Assembly (NCBI RefSeq): GCF_046630445.1
Contig: NC_092340.1
Location: 23,572,001 to 23,636,000, forward strand
Origin: Rutidosis leptorrhynchoides
Taxonomy: Eukaryota; Streptophyta; Magnoliopsida; Asterales; Asteraceae
Reading direction: 5' to 3'
Length of the DNA: 64,000 nucleotides
The notes under the pieces were generated by a model. It worked only from the letters and a program-made list of their open reading frames with translations. It did not search any database and was not told where the DNA came from. Position numbers and translations under genes: made by a program. Below, one piece after another: positions 23,489 to 35,696 of the stretch (within the stretch, counting starts at the first letter, position 1; each line of letters begins with the position of its first letter).

Positions 23489-24514
23489 TTGTCTCATGAA
23501 GGAACAATGGCTCACCAAGGTCAACACAATACTCCTCTCGAAACTTTAGAACAAGCTCTTCAACGAATGATAACCACCGCCGTGGGTACGGCCGTGGCCG
23601 ATCACTTTTCTAACAACAACAATCATGGAGCCGGTAATTCAATCGAAGGTTGCTCCTACAAGAACTTCATGAAGTACAATCCTCCCACTTTCGATGGAAC
23701 CGGGGGACCGGTTACTCTCACCCGATGGTTTGAACAAATGGAGACCGTTTTTAACACAAGCGGTTGTCGAGACCAAGATAAGGTCAAGTTTTCCACCCTC
23801 ACTTTCACCGGTATTGCTCTCTCATGGTGGAACACGTATGTACAATTAGTGGGAAGCGATGAAGCCCACACACTCTCTTGGACCGAATTAAGAGAAAGAA
23901 TGATCACCGAATACTTCCCGCGCGACGAGACTCGAAGGCTCGAACAGAGTCTAAGGAATTTAAAAACGGCCGGAAATGACCTCAAGGCTTATAATCAACG
24001 GTTTACCGAACTAGTCTCGATGTGTCCAATTCTCATGACTCCCGAATCCCTAAGAGTCGAACTTTACATGGATGGCCTCCCTAAGAGCATTCAACACAAG
24101 GTAATGACATCTCAACCCACTAACCTACAAGAGGCTTTAACAATGGCCCGCCAAGCCTTAGAAACGGTGAATGAAATGGAAGCACCGGCACCAATGGTCG
24201 AGAACCACCCGAGTAACAACAAAAGAACATGGGAAGCCTCTCAATCAAGCAACCGCAACAATAACAACAACCCCGCCAAGAAGCCTTTTACCTCCAACGA
24301 CAAGAAAGGCTATGCCGGAAAGCTGCCTTTTTGTGACGAATGCCACAAGCATCACTTTGAAGGATGTGGCAGGTTTCGCCACCGGCGCCAAGGACCCGTC
24401 GCTCGAAAGATGCCCAACGCACACAGAACGGGTGCTTGCTTCGAATGTGGCCAACTGGGTCATTTTAGGAATGTGTGCCCAAATAAGAAAATCAACCCCA
24501 ACGCACGCCGTTGA
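23489..24514 (+). CDS. Gag of the nested Ty3/gypsy element
   Basis: Open frame of 341 aa. The retrotransposon gag domain covers about residues 55-200 (PPTFDGTGGP, LSWWNTYV, ITEYFPRDETRRLEQ, YNQRFTELVSMCP). A basic Asn-rich linker is followed by a CCHC zinc knuckle (CFECGQLGHFRNVC). This is the nucleocapsid/capsid precursor that packages element RNA. It looks whole, in contrast to the following pol. There is an upstream in-frame ATG 18 bases before the MAHQ start, so either may be used. Treated as part of a broken element. Confidence 0.85.
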   Translation: MSHEGTMAHQGQHNTPLETLEQALQRMITTAVGTAVADHFSNNNNHGAGNSIEGCSYKNFMKYNPPTFDGTGGPVTLTRWFEQMETVFNTSGCRDQDKVKFSTLTFTGIALSWWNTYVQLVGSDEAHTLSWTELRERMITEYFPRDETRRLEQSLRNLKTAGNDLKAYNQRFTELVSMCPILMTPESLRVELYMDGLPKSIQHKVMTSQPTNLQEALTMARQALETVNEMEAPAPMVENHPSNNKRTWEASQSSNRNNNNNPAKKPFTSNDKKGYAGKLPFCDECHKHHFEGCGRFRHRRQGPVARKMPNAHRTGACFECGQLGHFRNVCPNKKINPNARR

Positions 24515-24559
24515 ACCTTCAACATCGACACCAAGGATGCCCGGAACGACGATGGGCTA

Positions 24560-24830
24560 GTAACGGGTACGTTTCTTCACAACAAACCGTATACTTCATA
24601 CTTATTCGATTTCATTACCGTTAGACGTTTTATAACCAAGTCTTTGACTCGTGCTCTTTGCACTCTACTTTTTTTTCCCTAGACACTACTTAGGCAATTT
24701 AAGCGACCAACGGAAAAATATTGTGTGCCTATAAATGTTATTGGAGGAAATACGTTAAGACTTTTGACTTGACACCTATAGAACTAGGGAGCTCGGAACC
24801 TATTCGTAAAAAAAAAAAAATAAAAAAAAA

Positions 24831-24866
<36 letters not shown>

Positions 24867-27020
24867 CCCATCATCTTGTATAGATTATTGTGAACTGAGT
24901 AATTTTCGGTTGGAAACCGATACCCTCTTCCTCGCATCCATGACCTCATGATTATTTGCACGAATCCCGTATGTTCCAAATCGACCTCCGTTCCGGTTAT
25001 CATCAATTGGGGGTTAAGTGAGACGATGTCTCCTAAGCCACTTTCCGAACTCGCAACGTTAGTTGTAAATCTCTCTTAGTACCGCTTGATTTATTTAGGG
25101 CTCGCCCGTATCCATAAACCTCTTGAACCGCGTATGCAAATTCATATAGACTAATCTGTTATCGTATTTATAGATGACATCTTAACTTATTTAAGTAAAG
25201 AAGGAAAACGAACAACATCACCATCTTACGCTCGAACTTTTGAGAAAAGAGCAACTTTATACCAAATTCTCCGAGTGAGAATTTCTGTTGAACGAAGTAC
25301 AATTTTCTAGACCATGATGTTAATGGTCAAGGCATTACAATCAATCTCGAAATCAAGCCACATGTAATCAGGAAACTCTCCCAACTCAGACTTGTATTCG
25401 TAAAATCTTAGATCTCGCCTGTTATCACCGAAGATTCATTTCTGACTTTTCTCGTGTTACCCGACTTTTAAACTCGTTAACTCACTAAGGGAAAACTTTA
25501 AACCTCTCCGTGTTCGAACCTTGAGCGTGATTCTTCACACCAACATTTCTAGTTAAAATCGTATAGTAACAGATGGAACTCAAACATGGAAATATTTCTA
25601 CATGAACGCCGAAAGGCATACTCTCTCGACTCAAAAATTAACGTAACTAAAATTCGTTATTTTGCACGAAGAAGTCGAATACTAAATTGTGGATCCGATC
25701 AATTTTCTCGTCATCACGTACCACACTACACACCTCTGATATTTCACCGTTACCGTCTGATATTACTGGAACTTAAGATAACACACAATCCAATGATACT
25801 TCACTCTTCTTTGACTTAATGTCATTGTGTTCCTGATAATCGGCCAACTATTATTCAACCCCGAACTATACAACTACGTGTACTATCTCGTTTCTATTTC
25901 AGACTTCAACTTTTGACAACTAGAGGCACGTTATGGCAACCTCGAGATGTAAGCTCATCCTATTCTAAGTCCTCATTTCACCCCTATCTTTATCGCTCGC
26001 ATTTCCGTTTAAAGAAACTCCTTGTAACATTTCTCCATGGACAGAGAAATTCCTCATATTACATTAGTATTCGCCACGAGGGTGGATAGCCCTAACGAAC
26101 ACTTACGAACCCTAACTATCTTGTTCAAGCACATCTTAAAGAGATTCTATTCCAACACGGTGTATCTTTGTCAATTATTCCGTATCGAAATACTCGCTTC
26201 ACTTCTAGAAATCTTGGAAACCTGCTTAGACATGAGTACCGCGTACCACCCACAAACTGACGAACCGAGCAAACGAACGATTTACGTCTTGGAAAGACAT
26301 CTCACAAACTCGTATTGTCACCTTTAGTAGATCACTCTTACAACAGTAGTTACCACTCGTGTGTTCACGCGCACTTTTCGAAACCTTATATGACCGCTAA
26401 TGTCATACCCCTGTTCATTTAACCAAAGCATCAACCACCGAAATCTGAACTCCATCAAGAAACAACAATTGAGATCGTTCAAGTCCGAGAAGGGCTCGAG
26501 ACAACCCATTGTCGCCAGAAGAGTTATACCAAACTTAGAGGAGAACCTCACAAATCCCAGTGTGTAACCGCGTAATATTGAGAACCCGCACCTTGGAAGG
26601 GTGTAATCCGTTTCGGGAATCAGGGAAAGTTAAACCCGCGACATGTTAACCCTTTTGAAACCTTGGGGCGTATTGGAACCGCTCCCTACCGTTTAGAACT
26701 TCCGACTCAATTAAGTTTCCGTTTACCCTACATTTCGTGTAACAAACTTAGAAACGTGTCCTGCGGAACAGGAACGTGCAATCCTGCTGGATACATCAAC
26801 TATCGATGACAAACTTCTCTTCATAGGAAAACCAGTTGAAACTGGGGATCGTAAAAACCGAACCTTAATGCAACGTAAAACCCTGACTATCCAAATTCAT
26901 GAGAACCCTCAAGAACGTACTTTCACTTATTCATAGCATTGACAACGTAAAGTCTCGAGTAAGAGATATCGACTACTACTTCCAACTAAATTTCGGGACG
27001 AAATTTCTTTTGAGTTGTGG
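24560..27020 (+). pseudogene. Decayed pol remnant of the nested gypsy element
   Basis: Short recognisable scraps of Ty3/gypsy pol occur in order: a reverse-transcriptase-like DLRSGYHQL near 24980 and an integrase-like TAYHPQTD near 26240. The region is much shorter than a normal pol and has very many breaks. A near-pure A tract of about 50 bp lies at 24809-24860. A polypurine-like stretch precedes the 3' LTR. Confidence 0.7.
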
Positions 27021-27024
27021 ATAA

Positions 27025-29413
27025 TGTAACATCCCGCGTTTTTCCGTTAAATTTATTTTTAACACCGTCTTTTTCTTTTAAATAATACCTTTCGTTATTT
27101 AAATTCGTAGTTTCCGTTGACTAACGTTCATAATAATTCCGTCATTTAATTATAACATCTCTCGTTAACTTGCGTTTTAAAAATATTCGATCGGTTAAAT
27201 CCCGCACCCGCTTTGAAACTCGAGGGACCGGAGTTGCCAAATGGGCAAACTAGTTGACTAGGTCAACTAGTCAACCCATTTCATCCATTCCATCATCTCC
27301 CTCATCCCTTTTCTCTCCATCTCAAGAACACACACACAAACCCATTCCATTCATTCATCATCTAAATTCAATCTTGGAAGCTCACAACAAATCCGATTAC
27401 ATATTTGGAATCCTCTCTTCATCCTCTACAATTTGATACCAACTTCATCTCGTTTGGGTAACATTTCTAAAACTCTAGATTTCTCTAAATTCGTGTTTTT
27501 GATTTGAAATGGTGTTAGTTAGTGTCTATGGCTCAAGTCTAACATGAATATATGTTTGGTTTGCTCGATTTGTTGTTTTTGGAGTAACTAGCATGAACTT
27601 GAAATGGGTTTGCTTAATCCTTGATTTTGGATGAGTTAATGTTGTTAGATTGTTAAAGTGCATGTTTTAATTGTGTTACTAGTATCACTAGCTTCGTTTT
27701 GATGCGTAGGTTGATTAAGAAAACTTCAAAAACATGAATATTGATTTTGTGATGTTTGACTAGGGTTTGATAGTTCTTGACATGAACTTTTGATGCTTGA
27801 ATGCCATGGAATGTTAATTGTTAGTGATTAGTTGTAATGTATGCTTAATTACCTTCGAAACGGCATATCGTATGTGTAAATTGGATTCCCGAAACTTAAA
27901 ATGCAATTGATGAACTTGAAACTTTGAAAATGGACTTTTAAACGATCACTTGACGAGAAATCGGTTATGGAAAATGTTTTTTTTGTTTGATGAAACATGT
28001 TTAGTTGTGTTCCTTGTCAAAAGAGCTTTCCAACGGTATAAGATACGCTTCCTAATTGTTTACGGTTTGAGTTTTGCGTTTGTTTGAAATTTTACCAAGC
28101 CTTGAACAAGTGAAACAGGCCAGGGACCAGGCCACGGCCATTGTCGCGCCGCGGAGCAATTTGTCGCGCCGTGGCCCAAAGGGTGATTTTAGAACATGTT
28201 TTTCAAGCTTTCTGACCTTCAACATAGGCATTTGTCGCGCCGCGGAGCAATTTGTCGCGCCGTGACAATTGTCTGTTTCATCCGAACTTCAGCAAACTTG
28301 TTTTGGCCATAACTTTTTGACCGTAACTCCGTTTTCGATGAATCAAATATCGTTGGAAACGTAATAAGATTTCCTTTCTAATGGTAAGGTTTTGAAATGT
28401 CAACTCAAACTTTATTACAATCGTTCTAACATGCTTTTATACTTGATTCTTGCATGAAACTTGACAACGTGATTCACATGCTATACTATTCGAGTCGTAA
28501 CGAGCCATAGGACTAATTGAACACATTTCACCCGACCTTGTGTCGTAACCGGTTAATTGATATAACTTACTTGTTTAGGTCAAGGCTAAGCAACTTTCAT
28601 GCACACGTTTACTTGTTGAAGTACTTTTATACTCGTGCACTCGAGGTGAGATCATAGTCCCACTTTTACTCTTTTTGAACTTATATTTGGGATGAGAAAA
28701 CATAAACGATTCTTTTGAACTAAGTGAACACAAGAACGGGAAAACAAACATTCTACATACGAGTTTAGAACAAAAATCCTCAATTCGATTATCATTAGTT
28801 ACACTTGCCGGGTGTAAGCGAGAACTTATGTTATATGGCCATATGGGTTGACAACCCTCATCCTTGACGGTTCGCTACCGTCTACGGATGAAATATATTT
28901 TCGAGAATCAGTGTTTGTTCTAGCACTAAGTGATGGGGTATACAATGGAAGGAATGTTAAGCTTTGATAATTGGGTGCTCGTGAAACAAACTTTTGGAAT
29001 GTATTACTATTATTTCATTGATGCAAATCTTGTGGTTCACTTGTACTTACTTACTTAAACCTATGATTTCACCAACGTTTTCGTTGACAGATTTCTATGT
29101 TTTTCTCAGGTCTTGCACGATATGTGAAACATGCTTCCGCTTACTATTTGATACTTGCATCCGATGTCGAGTATACATGCATTTCATGGAGCGTCTTTTG
29201 ACTTTACTTTAAACCGTGTCGCCTAGATTTCAATCGTATCTATAACGTTGTAACTTAACTTTTGGTTGAACAATTCTTGTAAACTTTGAAACAATCTTTA
29301 TTTTGAAATGAAGGCGACATATTTTGGTCAAACGTTATCTTAAAGACTTATAATCAGGTAATGGGACCCACGTAGCCGACGCCGTCACTTGACGATTTGT
29401 CGGGGTCGCTACA
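27025..29413 (+). repeat. 3' LTR of nested gypsy element
   Basis: Same length as the 5' LTR with about four differences. It is followed by the TCAGG duplication and then the rest of the Athila-like LTR. Confidence 0.92.
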
Positions 29414-29425
29414 TCAGGAGATTTA

Positions 29426-29576
29426 TAAAGGCGTAATTTACGCCTATTTTGGCGTAATTTACGCCAGTGTGCAGATGTTTCCCAGTCCAGAAGTGATATG
29501 TGGGCGTAAAAATACGCCAATTCGAATTAGCAAAGGCGTAATTTACGCCAAACCCACCGTAATTTACGCCAGTACA
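29426..29576. repeat. Cluster of GGCGTAATTTACGCC palindromes in the Athila-like LTR
   Basis: Within about 150 bp there are three near-complete copies of the palindrome GGCGTAATTTACGCC, plus partial or variant copies (gggcgtaaaaatacgcc, cgtaatttacgcc). This is a dense array of short CG-ended palindromes in AT-rich DNA. Confidence 0.85.
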
Positions 29577-30637
29577 CTTTTTCAGATTCCGGGAAATACG
29601 AATTTTAGATTTTGGATGAAGTTTCCTAACCCCTATTTAAGGAGAGCTTTAGGGTTGCGAAACCAGACCTTTTTCCATCAGTTTTAGCAGCAGGAAACTC
29701 CTCCAAACACCCAAAAACATCAATCTAATCACCATTCTTCAAGGATTCAAGTCAAGATCAAGGTGCTATTCATCATGCAATCATCAAGAATTTCATTGAT
29801 TATCATCATCACTATGCTTGGCTAGTTTTCTTATCTTTATTCCTTCCATGAACAATTGATACATGTATTCATTCATTCAAGTTTATGTGGTTTATAATAT
29901 TATGAAACTTAAGTCTTTTGAATTGTGATGTTATGAACCTATTGTTTATTGATTAATGCAAGTTTTATTGATTGTGATTGTTGCAAGTTGAGTTATAGTG
30001 ATTTAACATTTTGTTCTTAATCCACTTAGTATTAAATTAGATTAGGGATAAAGACAAAGTGTTTAGGTTGCATAATTCAATCTCAAGATAGTTAGAATTA
30101 ATAAGCTCAAGAAATCTTGTCTATGAGATTTGATCAATTTATGATGAGCATAATACTTGTTTGACATGAATGCATGTTAGATTGGGATTGAGAAGGGATA
30201 AAGGCTTTTAATCAATTGATCACAACTTTTCTGTCTAGCTCACTGTTTATGCTTTTAAGTATTCAAGTTACAGTTGCTTAGTAGTTACTTCTCTAGTTTT
30301 CAATTTAGTTACTTTTAGTTAATCACAAACAACAAAATCTGGAAATTGCTTGCTTGTTGACCATAACTTCCCGTGGAACGAATCCTGCTTACCCTAGCTA
30401 AGTTAGAGTAATTAGGCTATTTTTGATTGACCCTTCGACATCGATCAAATTTTGGTGCCGCTGCCGGGGAGGTGTGCGCTTGATTTGTAAGCTCTTATTT
30501 TATTGCTTTCTTGTTAAACTACAAAAACCATAAAAATTATAAACCGAATAAAAATCCAAAAATAGTGTTTTGTTTATTCTTATTTTTGTCAGTTTTACGC
30601 TCGGTGTTCTTGTTTTTGTTGAATTGCAGGTTAGTGT

Positions 30638-31711
30638 ATGCAAACTCGGAGTTCGGGAGATCAAAATCTTAAGCCTTTAGACCCGAAAATCGAGAAATCT
30701 GCAAAAGCTAATCGAAAAGCTACAAGAATTTTAAAGGGTTCGACAGTGGCTTCAGCATCCACTCAACCACAGTTAGAGACACATCCGATTGTTCCACCAA
30801 ACTCTCCTAAATCAGAGTCTGAAACTGAAGAGGAAGTTTTTGAGCAACGAGACGATATGGCCGATCGACCAAGGGGAGTAGACACCTACTACCAACCGGG
30901 TGATTTTGAGGATCATTCACCCATTGTTTATCCTGCACTGGCAGGAGTAAACAACCGACGATTTGAGGTCCGACCTCAACTTATTTCGATCTTGCCAACC
31001 TACCGAGGTATGGCTAATGAGGAACCATATGAACACATCACTGAATTTAATGGGATATGTGCTACTAATCAGGTAAACGGTTTCACTGATGATGAGGTAC
31101 GTCTTCGATTATTTCTTTATTCACTTAAGGATAAGGCAAAAAGATGGTTTCTCTCCTTGCCCGCCCGGAGTATTAATACTTGGGAGGATATGAAAAAACG
31201 ATTTTTAGAAGAATTTTACCCCATAAGTAAAACTTCAGACATGCGTACGCAAATAAAATCTTTTAAACAATTACCGGGTGAATTATTTCATGAAGCGTAT
31301 GAACGTCTGAAGGAGTTACTTAGGGCATGTCCACACCATGAGATACCCAAGTGGGAATTGGTTAAAGTTTTCTATGATAGTTTAGATTCCCAAAACAGGC
31401 AGTTTCTTTTGGCGGCTAGTGGTGGGGCATTCTTAACTCGGTCTAGTGATGATGAATGGACGTTCTTCGAACAGTTAAGCAAGGGTTCAAAAACCCAAGC
31501 TTCGGTTGATCGTAAACAACCGAGTACCTCCCGAGTGAATCATGTTTCCGATTCGGGTGGTTCATCTAGGAACTTAGAGCAGGAATTTGATGATTTGAAA
31601 ATGCTTATATTTAACAACGCAAACCAGGGTCTTGCTTGTAATGTTTCGCAGGTTCAGGAAGTATGTGAGATTTGCCAAAAATTTCTAGATATTTTATATA
31701 GAGATATATAG
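30638..31711 (+). pseudogene. Partial gag of the Athila-like element
   Basis: The frame starts ATG CAA ACT about 170 bp after the primer-binding site. A gag domain typical of Athila/Tat elements spans about residues 115-270 (EEPYEHITEFNGIC, LFLYSLKDKAKRWFLSLP, FLEEFYPISKT, YERLKELLRACPHHEIP). It is followed by the start of a cysteine cluster (VQEVCEIC). Similarity ends there, near 31680, and the last few codons belong to the joined sequence. The element is incomplete and cannot be autonomous. Confidence 0.82.
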
Positions 31712-32136
31712 TTTACAGGTGGAGCAGGTAATTAACTTTATTTTTGAAGATGCATGTTAGAGTTTATTACTTTTATACGTGTTTGACAAAATAGGTGTCA
31801 TGTGATAACTGACTGTCATGTCAGCGCTACATTAATACTTAATTCCCATCACTAACCAACCACTAACTGCTAACATTCATGACGTACTCATCACTTGGTC
31901 TCACGTCTATTTTTTTATATTAAAATTTTATTTTATTAACTTATATATAACATTTAAAATTCTAAAAATAAACATTTTATTAATAATAAAATAAAAAATA
32001 TTAGAAATTCCTAAAAATAAATAAAAATTATTACAAATTCCTAAAAATTAAAAAAAAACATTACAAAGTCCTAAAATAAAATAAAAAAGAATACAAAGTC
32101 CTAAAAAATAAAAAATAAAAACATTACAAAATTAAA
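31686..32136 (-). other. Junction and 3' flank of the Harbinger transposase
   Basis: Between the broken Athila-like gag and the transposase there is no gene. From about 31970 to 32130 runs a degenerate tandem repeat of about 30 bp units containing 'ttacaaagtcctaaaa', which I take as the 3' non-coding part of the Harbinger element. The exact terminus of the transposon and the exact breakpoint with the Athila-like sequence are not resolved. Confidence 0.5.
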
Positions 32137-33190
32137 CTAGTCCTCGTTTTCGTATTCGTCTTCATCCTCCTTTTCATCTTGGTTATTAGTTCCCGAAGGC
32201 CCATCTTCATCATTGTCATTGACATGCTCGGGAATTGCCGAAGGTCCTGCTTGTGGGTTATGTCTAATATGTGCATTTGGTGGTAAACTCCAAATGTGTT
32301 CGATAAGGTTGTCTTGGAGGAAACGATTAATGGTAGAATCGCGTATTTCTTTGTCCATTCGCAAATGCGTATCGAACCTTTCTGGTATTATTAATGCACG
32401 ACGAATCGGGTGATAATCCTCCTCTAACCCACAAAACGCTCGACCATTATCTTCAGTTATCATGTTGTGTAAAATCACGCACGTATACATAATGCAACTG
32501 GATTTTCTCGATATAGAATTGTCTTGTGGGACTTTTAATTATTGCAAAACGACCTTGAAGTACACCGAAAGCTCGTTTGATATCCTTTCTTGCTGACTCT
32601 TGGTACCTTTTGAATTTTGATCTTTTTGGATCAACCGTACTTTTGAACGATTTAACAAGTGTCGCCCAATCAGGATAAATTCCGTCCGTTAAATAATATC
32701 CTTTTGTAAAATGTTTCCCATTCACCGTATAGTTACACGGTGGAGCTCTATCTTCAAGTAACTCTTTGAATAAATCGGATTATTTTAATACATTGATATC
32801 ATTATTTGAACCAGCTGGTCCAAAGTAAGCATGCCAAATCCACAAATCATACGAGGCGACTGCTTCTAACATTATCGTTGGGTGACCATGATCGTCTCGT
32901 ATGTATTGACCTTTCCAAGAGACTGGACAATTTTTCCAAGCCCAATGCATACAATCTAGACTACCGAGCATGCCCGGAAAACCATGTATTTGCTCATGTT
33001 TTGTAGTTAAACGTTGAACATCATGAGTATTCGGTTTTCTTAAATATTCGGTTGAAAATAAATGTATAACACTTTTGCAATAATTTTCTAAACAATGATA
33101 TGATGTTGTTTCACCAATATGCAAATACTCATCAAAAATATCGGGAGCAACACCGTATGCTAATTGTCGTATAGCGGATGTGATTAATGG
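32137..33190 (-). pseudogene. PIF/Harbinger transposase, broken (unit B)
   Basis: Minus-strand DDE transposase of the plant PIF/Harbinger family (ALP1-like). In order: IRQLAYGVAPDIFDEYLHIGE, the first catalytic Asp region GFPGMLGSLDCMHWAW, the second Asp region FGPAGSNNDINVL, then YYLTDGIYPDWATLV and the third region KDIKRAFGVLQ, and a C-terminal ILHNMI block with an acidic tail. It is dead: there is an in-frame stop just after the second Asp region (near 32781), a frameshift near 32490, the usual catalytic Glu of (V/I)ERAFG is Lys, and the N-terminus is lost at the 14-bp inverted repeat (33177-33190/33216-33229). The family normally needs a Myb-like partner protein, which I do not see here. 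Confidence 0.85.
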
Positions 33191-33229
33191 TTAAGATTAA
33201 TGTCGAGTTGTTGTTCCATTAATCACATC
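33177..33229. repeat. 14-bp inverted repeat at transposase break (B)
   Basis: Same structure as 193-245: arms at 33177-33190 and 33216-33229. Confidence 0.7.
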
Positions 33230-33287
33230 CTCTATATATTTTGGATATTGTTGTAAATATAGTGTAATATAATAGTATATTGCATTA

Positions 33288-33864
33288 AAACTTAGGTGTT
33301 TAATGGTTAAGAAAGAATTCCAGCTCTGAAAGATTCAACACTGACTGTCGAACCATTCAACACCATCCGTCGGTCAGAAATAAACGTGTTAAATGCTGAA
33401 TGGTTCATCATTCAACGCTGAACCATTCATTTAAGAGGTAAACAAACGCACTCAAAGAGTGCATTTGATAAAACATAATGATTAAGCGTTGAATGGTATA
33501 TAATATGAATGATTCAAAATGATTCAAAAGTTTTGAATGAAATTGCTTTTGAATGACAATCACATTTTTGATAATCATTTTAAACGATTAATGTGAATAA
33601 TGTAAATTACCTTATCAACCTTTGACATAAATAAAAACTACAATAAAATTGTTTAATAAGTGTTTTAATATAATTTAAAGAGAACGTTACATAAAATTTA
33701 GGTGTTTAATGGTTAAAAGAGAATTTCAGTTCTGAATGGTTCAAATTGAATGCTGAATCATTCAGCGGCATCTGTTATTCAGATGTTAGAACACGTTCTA
33801 AATGTTGAATGATTCAACATTCAGCGCTGGATCATTCAATTAAGAGGTAAACAAACGAACAAAG
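33288..33864. repeat. Two diverged ~165-bp MITE-like units (B)
   Basis: Counterpart of 304-880, nearly unchanged. The pair therefore predates the duplication. Confidence 0.5.
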
Positions 33865-34315
33865 AACGATAGAAATATGATATGATAAATAATTATATAA
33901 AGGTAACTAAATAATTTTCATTTCATATGCTAAAAGTATATTTTTAAGCTGGATAAACTAGATTATTTTTTTAGAGCTAATTATTTTCATAAGCTCTAAA
34001 TTTTCTAGAACAATTTTATTTAGATTCAGATTTGTGTTAGTATTCTCTCGTTCATCATTATTATCCAAATCAATCGCCTCCACAGTTGGGGGCGTCTACA
34101 GACACAACCAATTACATCTTATAAAGCGAAGAATTCTATAACATATTTTATAATCTGTCAAGCAGTTTGGTGTACAAATTCACAATTTGTTTATTCTTTG
34201 TATTCTTATCGGGAAATTTTCATGATATTAGCGTTCTATTGATCGCTTTGTCCTTTTCCTAGCTTAAACGATATACAATTCGTGAGTCACACATGTTTCA
34301 CCTCCGCCCAAAACC

Positions 34316-34471
34316 ATGGAGAACCAATCCATGATGAAAACGCAGTTTGTTGGTGGTGTTAAGGTGAGGGTAATAAAGTCAACTGAAAACCCGAAGGAAT
34401 GCATAATTGGGTTTGGAGTTATAGAGAAGGACGTGGTGGATATCATGGTCAAAACTGTCACGTGTTTGTAA
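34316..34471 (+). CDS. Unrecognised 51-aa ORF (B)
   Basis: Nucleotide-identical counterpart of 1332-1487, with the same overlapping gtaag donor-like sequence. No family recognised; chance is likely. Confidence 0.2.
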   Translation: MENQSMMKTQFVGGVKVRVIKSTENPKECIIGFGVIEKDVVDIMVKTVTCL

Positions 34472-34484
34472 GATGCGATTTTGT

Positions 34485-35696
34485 TCGATCTTTGCATTTT
34501 CACACAAAATAAACATCGAAACTTGATGTTGCAAAACCATCACACATCAAAACATGATGTTGCCAAACTATCATGTGTTTGAAATGTGCATTTTTATCCG
34601 ATTTTCGCGTGCATGGCTATAGCGCTATGTCATGAGGAGCCATAGTGATGGACTAATGCAGTGGTCTAACAAATAATTCGACTCATTTAAAAGTTATTAA
34701 TATTAATAAGTAACTTAAATTTCTTTTTAAAGTTTATCTCATTAGCAAATACTCATTCCTATAAAAGTTTAGCACGTTTAACAAATAACTATTTTAATAA
34801 TTGGCCAGCTAAATAGTTGAATTATATAGTATCAATAGTACAAATTTTTTAATAATCTATTTATAATTTTATTTTTTATTTTCATTCTATTTATAAATTT
34901 ATCAATGCTTAATAATTGATTATACAAAGTATATGACTAATTACTATATTAGACATAAGTTATGAATAGTTTCAGAGTCATTTTCGCCTTTCTCACTTTT
35001 TTTTTTAAATTTTTAACTAAATTCTATTTCACCAAAAAAAAACCCACACTTTGTTCAAAAATTAAAATCACCCCCCCCCCCACCCCCCAAACAAGCTAAA
35101 GTGTCAAATCAACATTTTCATAAAAAAAATCTTAAATAAACTCCACCCAAATTTTCAATGGGTCATATCTTCTTGTTCGCAACGAGTTAAATTTTTCCGG
35201 CACCATCGTTAAACTCGAAATAATTTTACGAACACAATGTCACTAACTATACGCAAAACGGATGCTTTTAAAAAACGCTAAATATTTGGGGTAATTTTCA
35301 TACACGTTGATTTTTCACTCGTAGGCTCCGTAACTATTTTTATCTATTAACAACAAACACATATGGGTATTATTATTATTTTTAATTATTTAGTATTTTT
35401 TGGATATATCTCAGCAAATCTTCTACTCTTAAATCATACGAAGTGTTAATATAAGATAACGACTTAATTGCGTTAAATTTTTAAAAGCCAACAATCCCAT
35501 AGCGAAACGCGAAGATACACATAAATTGTTAATTTAAAATAACATTTAAATCTTTGACGGGTTACACATTTTAGTTCGACTCGAGTTGCGCTTCAACGAT
35601 GTCATCGTTAACCACGAAATAATTTTACAAACTAAATGCAATAAATTACATTGAAAACCGAACCCCCTGGCGCGAAGCGAGGGTTCGAAAACTAGT
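34485..35696 (+). mobile_element. Non-autonomous Helitron-like 3' end (B)
   Basis: Counterpart of 1500-2710. GC hairpin then CTAGT at 35692-35696. The C and T homopolymers near 35000-35085 differ in length from A. No gene in this stretch. Confidence 0.45.

Larger units (their letters stand above)
20695..29413 (+). mobile_element. Young Ty3/gypsy LTR retrotransposon with open gag and decayed pol
   Basis: LTRs of 2389 bp at 20695-23083 and 27025-29413 run from TGTAACATCCC to GGTCGCTACA. I count about four differences between them, so the insertion is very recent (of the order of 0.1 Myr at commonly used plant rates; rate assumed). The primer-binding site TGGTATCAGAGCC (23086-23098) matches initiator tRNA-Met. 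Between the LTRs lie a gag ORF (23489-24514) and a shortened, heavily broken pol remnant. The young LTRs with old-looking pol suggest a non-autonomous family moved by a partner element. Lineage is probably chromovirus-like, not certain. Confidence 0.92.
20508..31685 (+). mobile_element. Athila-like Ty3/gypsy fragment, split by a nested gypsy element
   Basis: The LTR starts TGATCG at 20508, is interrupted at 20694, resumes at 29414 and ends CGATCA at 30447, about 1.2 kb in all. A primer-binding site TGGTGCCGCTGCCGGGGA (30453-30470), complementary to the 3' end of tRNA-Asp, is typical of Athila/Tat elements. A gag region follows (30638 to about 31680), where the element stops without pol or a 3' LTR. 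It is a broken fossil: 5' LTR, leader and partial gag only. It inserted into the SINE at the right end of unit A. Confidence 0.82.
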
